Source: Lachnospiraceae bacterium
Lineage (GTDB): Bacteria; Bacillota_A; Clostridia; Lachnospirales; Lachnospiraceae
Reading direction: 5' to 3'
DNA length: 5,792 bases
Assembly: GCA_016281675.1 (NCBI GenBank)
Contig: JAEEJD010000090.1
Location: 1 to 5,792 of the forward strand
Shown here: in pieces, positions 5,477 to 5,792 of the stretch
Numbering within the stretch: the stretch's first letter is position 1
How the letters are laid out: every line of letters begins with the position of its first letter
Notes under the pieces: generated by a model
Database searches by the model: none
Told to the model about the DNA's origin: nothing
What the model saw: the letters and a program-made list of their open reading frames with translations, nothing else
Made by a program: the position numbers and the translations under genes

Positions 5477-5792
5477 CTATCTCATCTCCTCCGCCACGGG
5501 AAATAACGATCTCGGATGCATCCTCAAGTCTTCTGATCGTATTAACGATCTTCTGCTGGGCTTCTTCAACATCCTTCATACGAACAGGACCCATGAATTC
5601 CATATCTTCCCTTATCATGAGGGCAAGACGCTTGGAAAGGTTATTAAATATCGCATTCTGGACTTCTTCATTTGCACCCTTAAGCGCGATAGCAAGGTCG
5701 GAGTTATCGACGTCACGAAGCACTCTCTGGATTGCACGGTCGTCAAGCAGCAGGATATCTTCGAATACGAACATCTTCTTCCTGATCTCGTC
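5469..5792 (-). CDS. fliG: Flagellar motor switch protein FliG, C-terminal part (partial)
   Basis: The last 107 residues are visible; the gene continues beyond the right edge of the window, so the in-frame ATG at 5774 is an internal methionine, not the start. FliG forms the rotor ring on FliF, and its C-terminal domain takes torque from MotA and helps set rotation direction. The visible part starts DEIRKKMFVFEDILLLDDR and runs through AIQRVLRDVDNSDLAIALKG, the charged helix that contacts the stator, then REDMEFMGPVRMKDVEEAQ and VNTIRRLEDASEIVISRG, all standard for the C-terminal domain. It ends in GGDEIVV, whose codons also supply the fliH ribosome binding site. The stop overlaps the fliH start by 8 nt. 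The N-terminal and middle domains are not in the window. Confidence 0.96.
   Translation of the reverse strand, partial: DEIRKKMFVFEDILLLDDRAIQRVLRDVDNSDLAIALKGANEEVQNAIFNNLSKRLALMIREDMEFMGPVRMKDVEEAQQKIVNTIRRLEDASEIVISRGGGDEIVV
5486..5492 (-). promoter_or_regulatory. Ribosome binding site deciding the TTG start of fliH
   Basis: GGAGGAG lies in the last codons of fliG, 9 nt before the TTG at 5476-5474. The next in-frame TTG, at 5464, would be 21 nt away, too far for this site, so the upstream TTG is preferred. Confidence 0.7.

Noticed and set aside
4931..5506. Plus-strand open frame opposite fliH
   Set aside because: It mirrors the alanine/glutamate-rich fliH helix; no ribosome binding site or domain.

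Overview
This window is a piece of a large flagellar assembly operon, all on the minus strand, so it reads from right to left. The order is fliG (3' part), fliH, fliI, fliJ, a ylxF/motE-type gene, fliK, and the first codons of the next gene, probably flgD. This is the order of the Bacillus subtilis fla/che operon. The protein styles (FliH with glycine zipper, FliK ending in an acidic, KLSADMM-type tail, Shine-Dalgarno-rich starts) suggest a motile Clostridia member, most likely Lachnospiraceae. The genus cannot be fixed from the sequence alone.

Layout from right to left: fliG 5792-5469 (cut by the window edge); fliH 5476-4619 (TTG start, 8-nt overlap with fliG); fliI 4629-3295 (11-nt overlap with fliH); a 108-nt gap; fliJ 3186-2749; a 33-nt gap; ylxF/motE-like 2715-1855; a 173-nt gap; fliK 1681-44; a 15-nt gap; probable flgD from 28 to beyond the left edge. 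The genes supply the rotor/switch protein (FliG), the export ATPase complex (FliH-FliI-FliJ), a membrane-anchored coiled-coil protein with a MgtE-N-like C-terminus, the hook-length ruler (FliK) and the hook cap (FlgD).

The genes are routine; the two wide gaps are not. Each holds one copy of the same roughly 80-90-nt double-hairpin element, in opposite orientations. Over an aligned 57-nt core the copies match at 42 positions, and 10 of the 15 differences form five compensated base pairs in one shared fold, which also keeps a tandem G-A/G-A mismatch and an asymmetric 2/6 internal loop. The copy before fliJ appears to separate that gene from any Shine-Dalgarno sequence. The copy before fliK starts inside the ylxF stop region and lies directly upstream of a good sigma-28-type promoter (TAAG-N15-GTCGATAA). 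A smaller palindrome, CCCGTTTACGGG, occurs both in the first hairpin of that copy and overlapping the ribosome binding site of ylxF.
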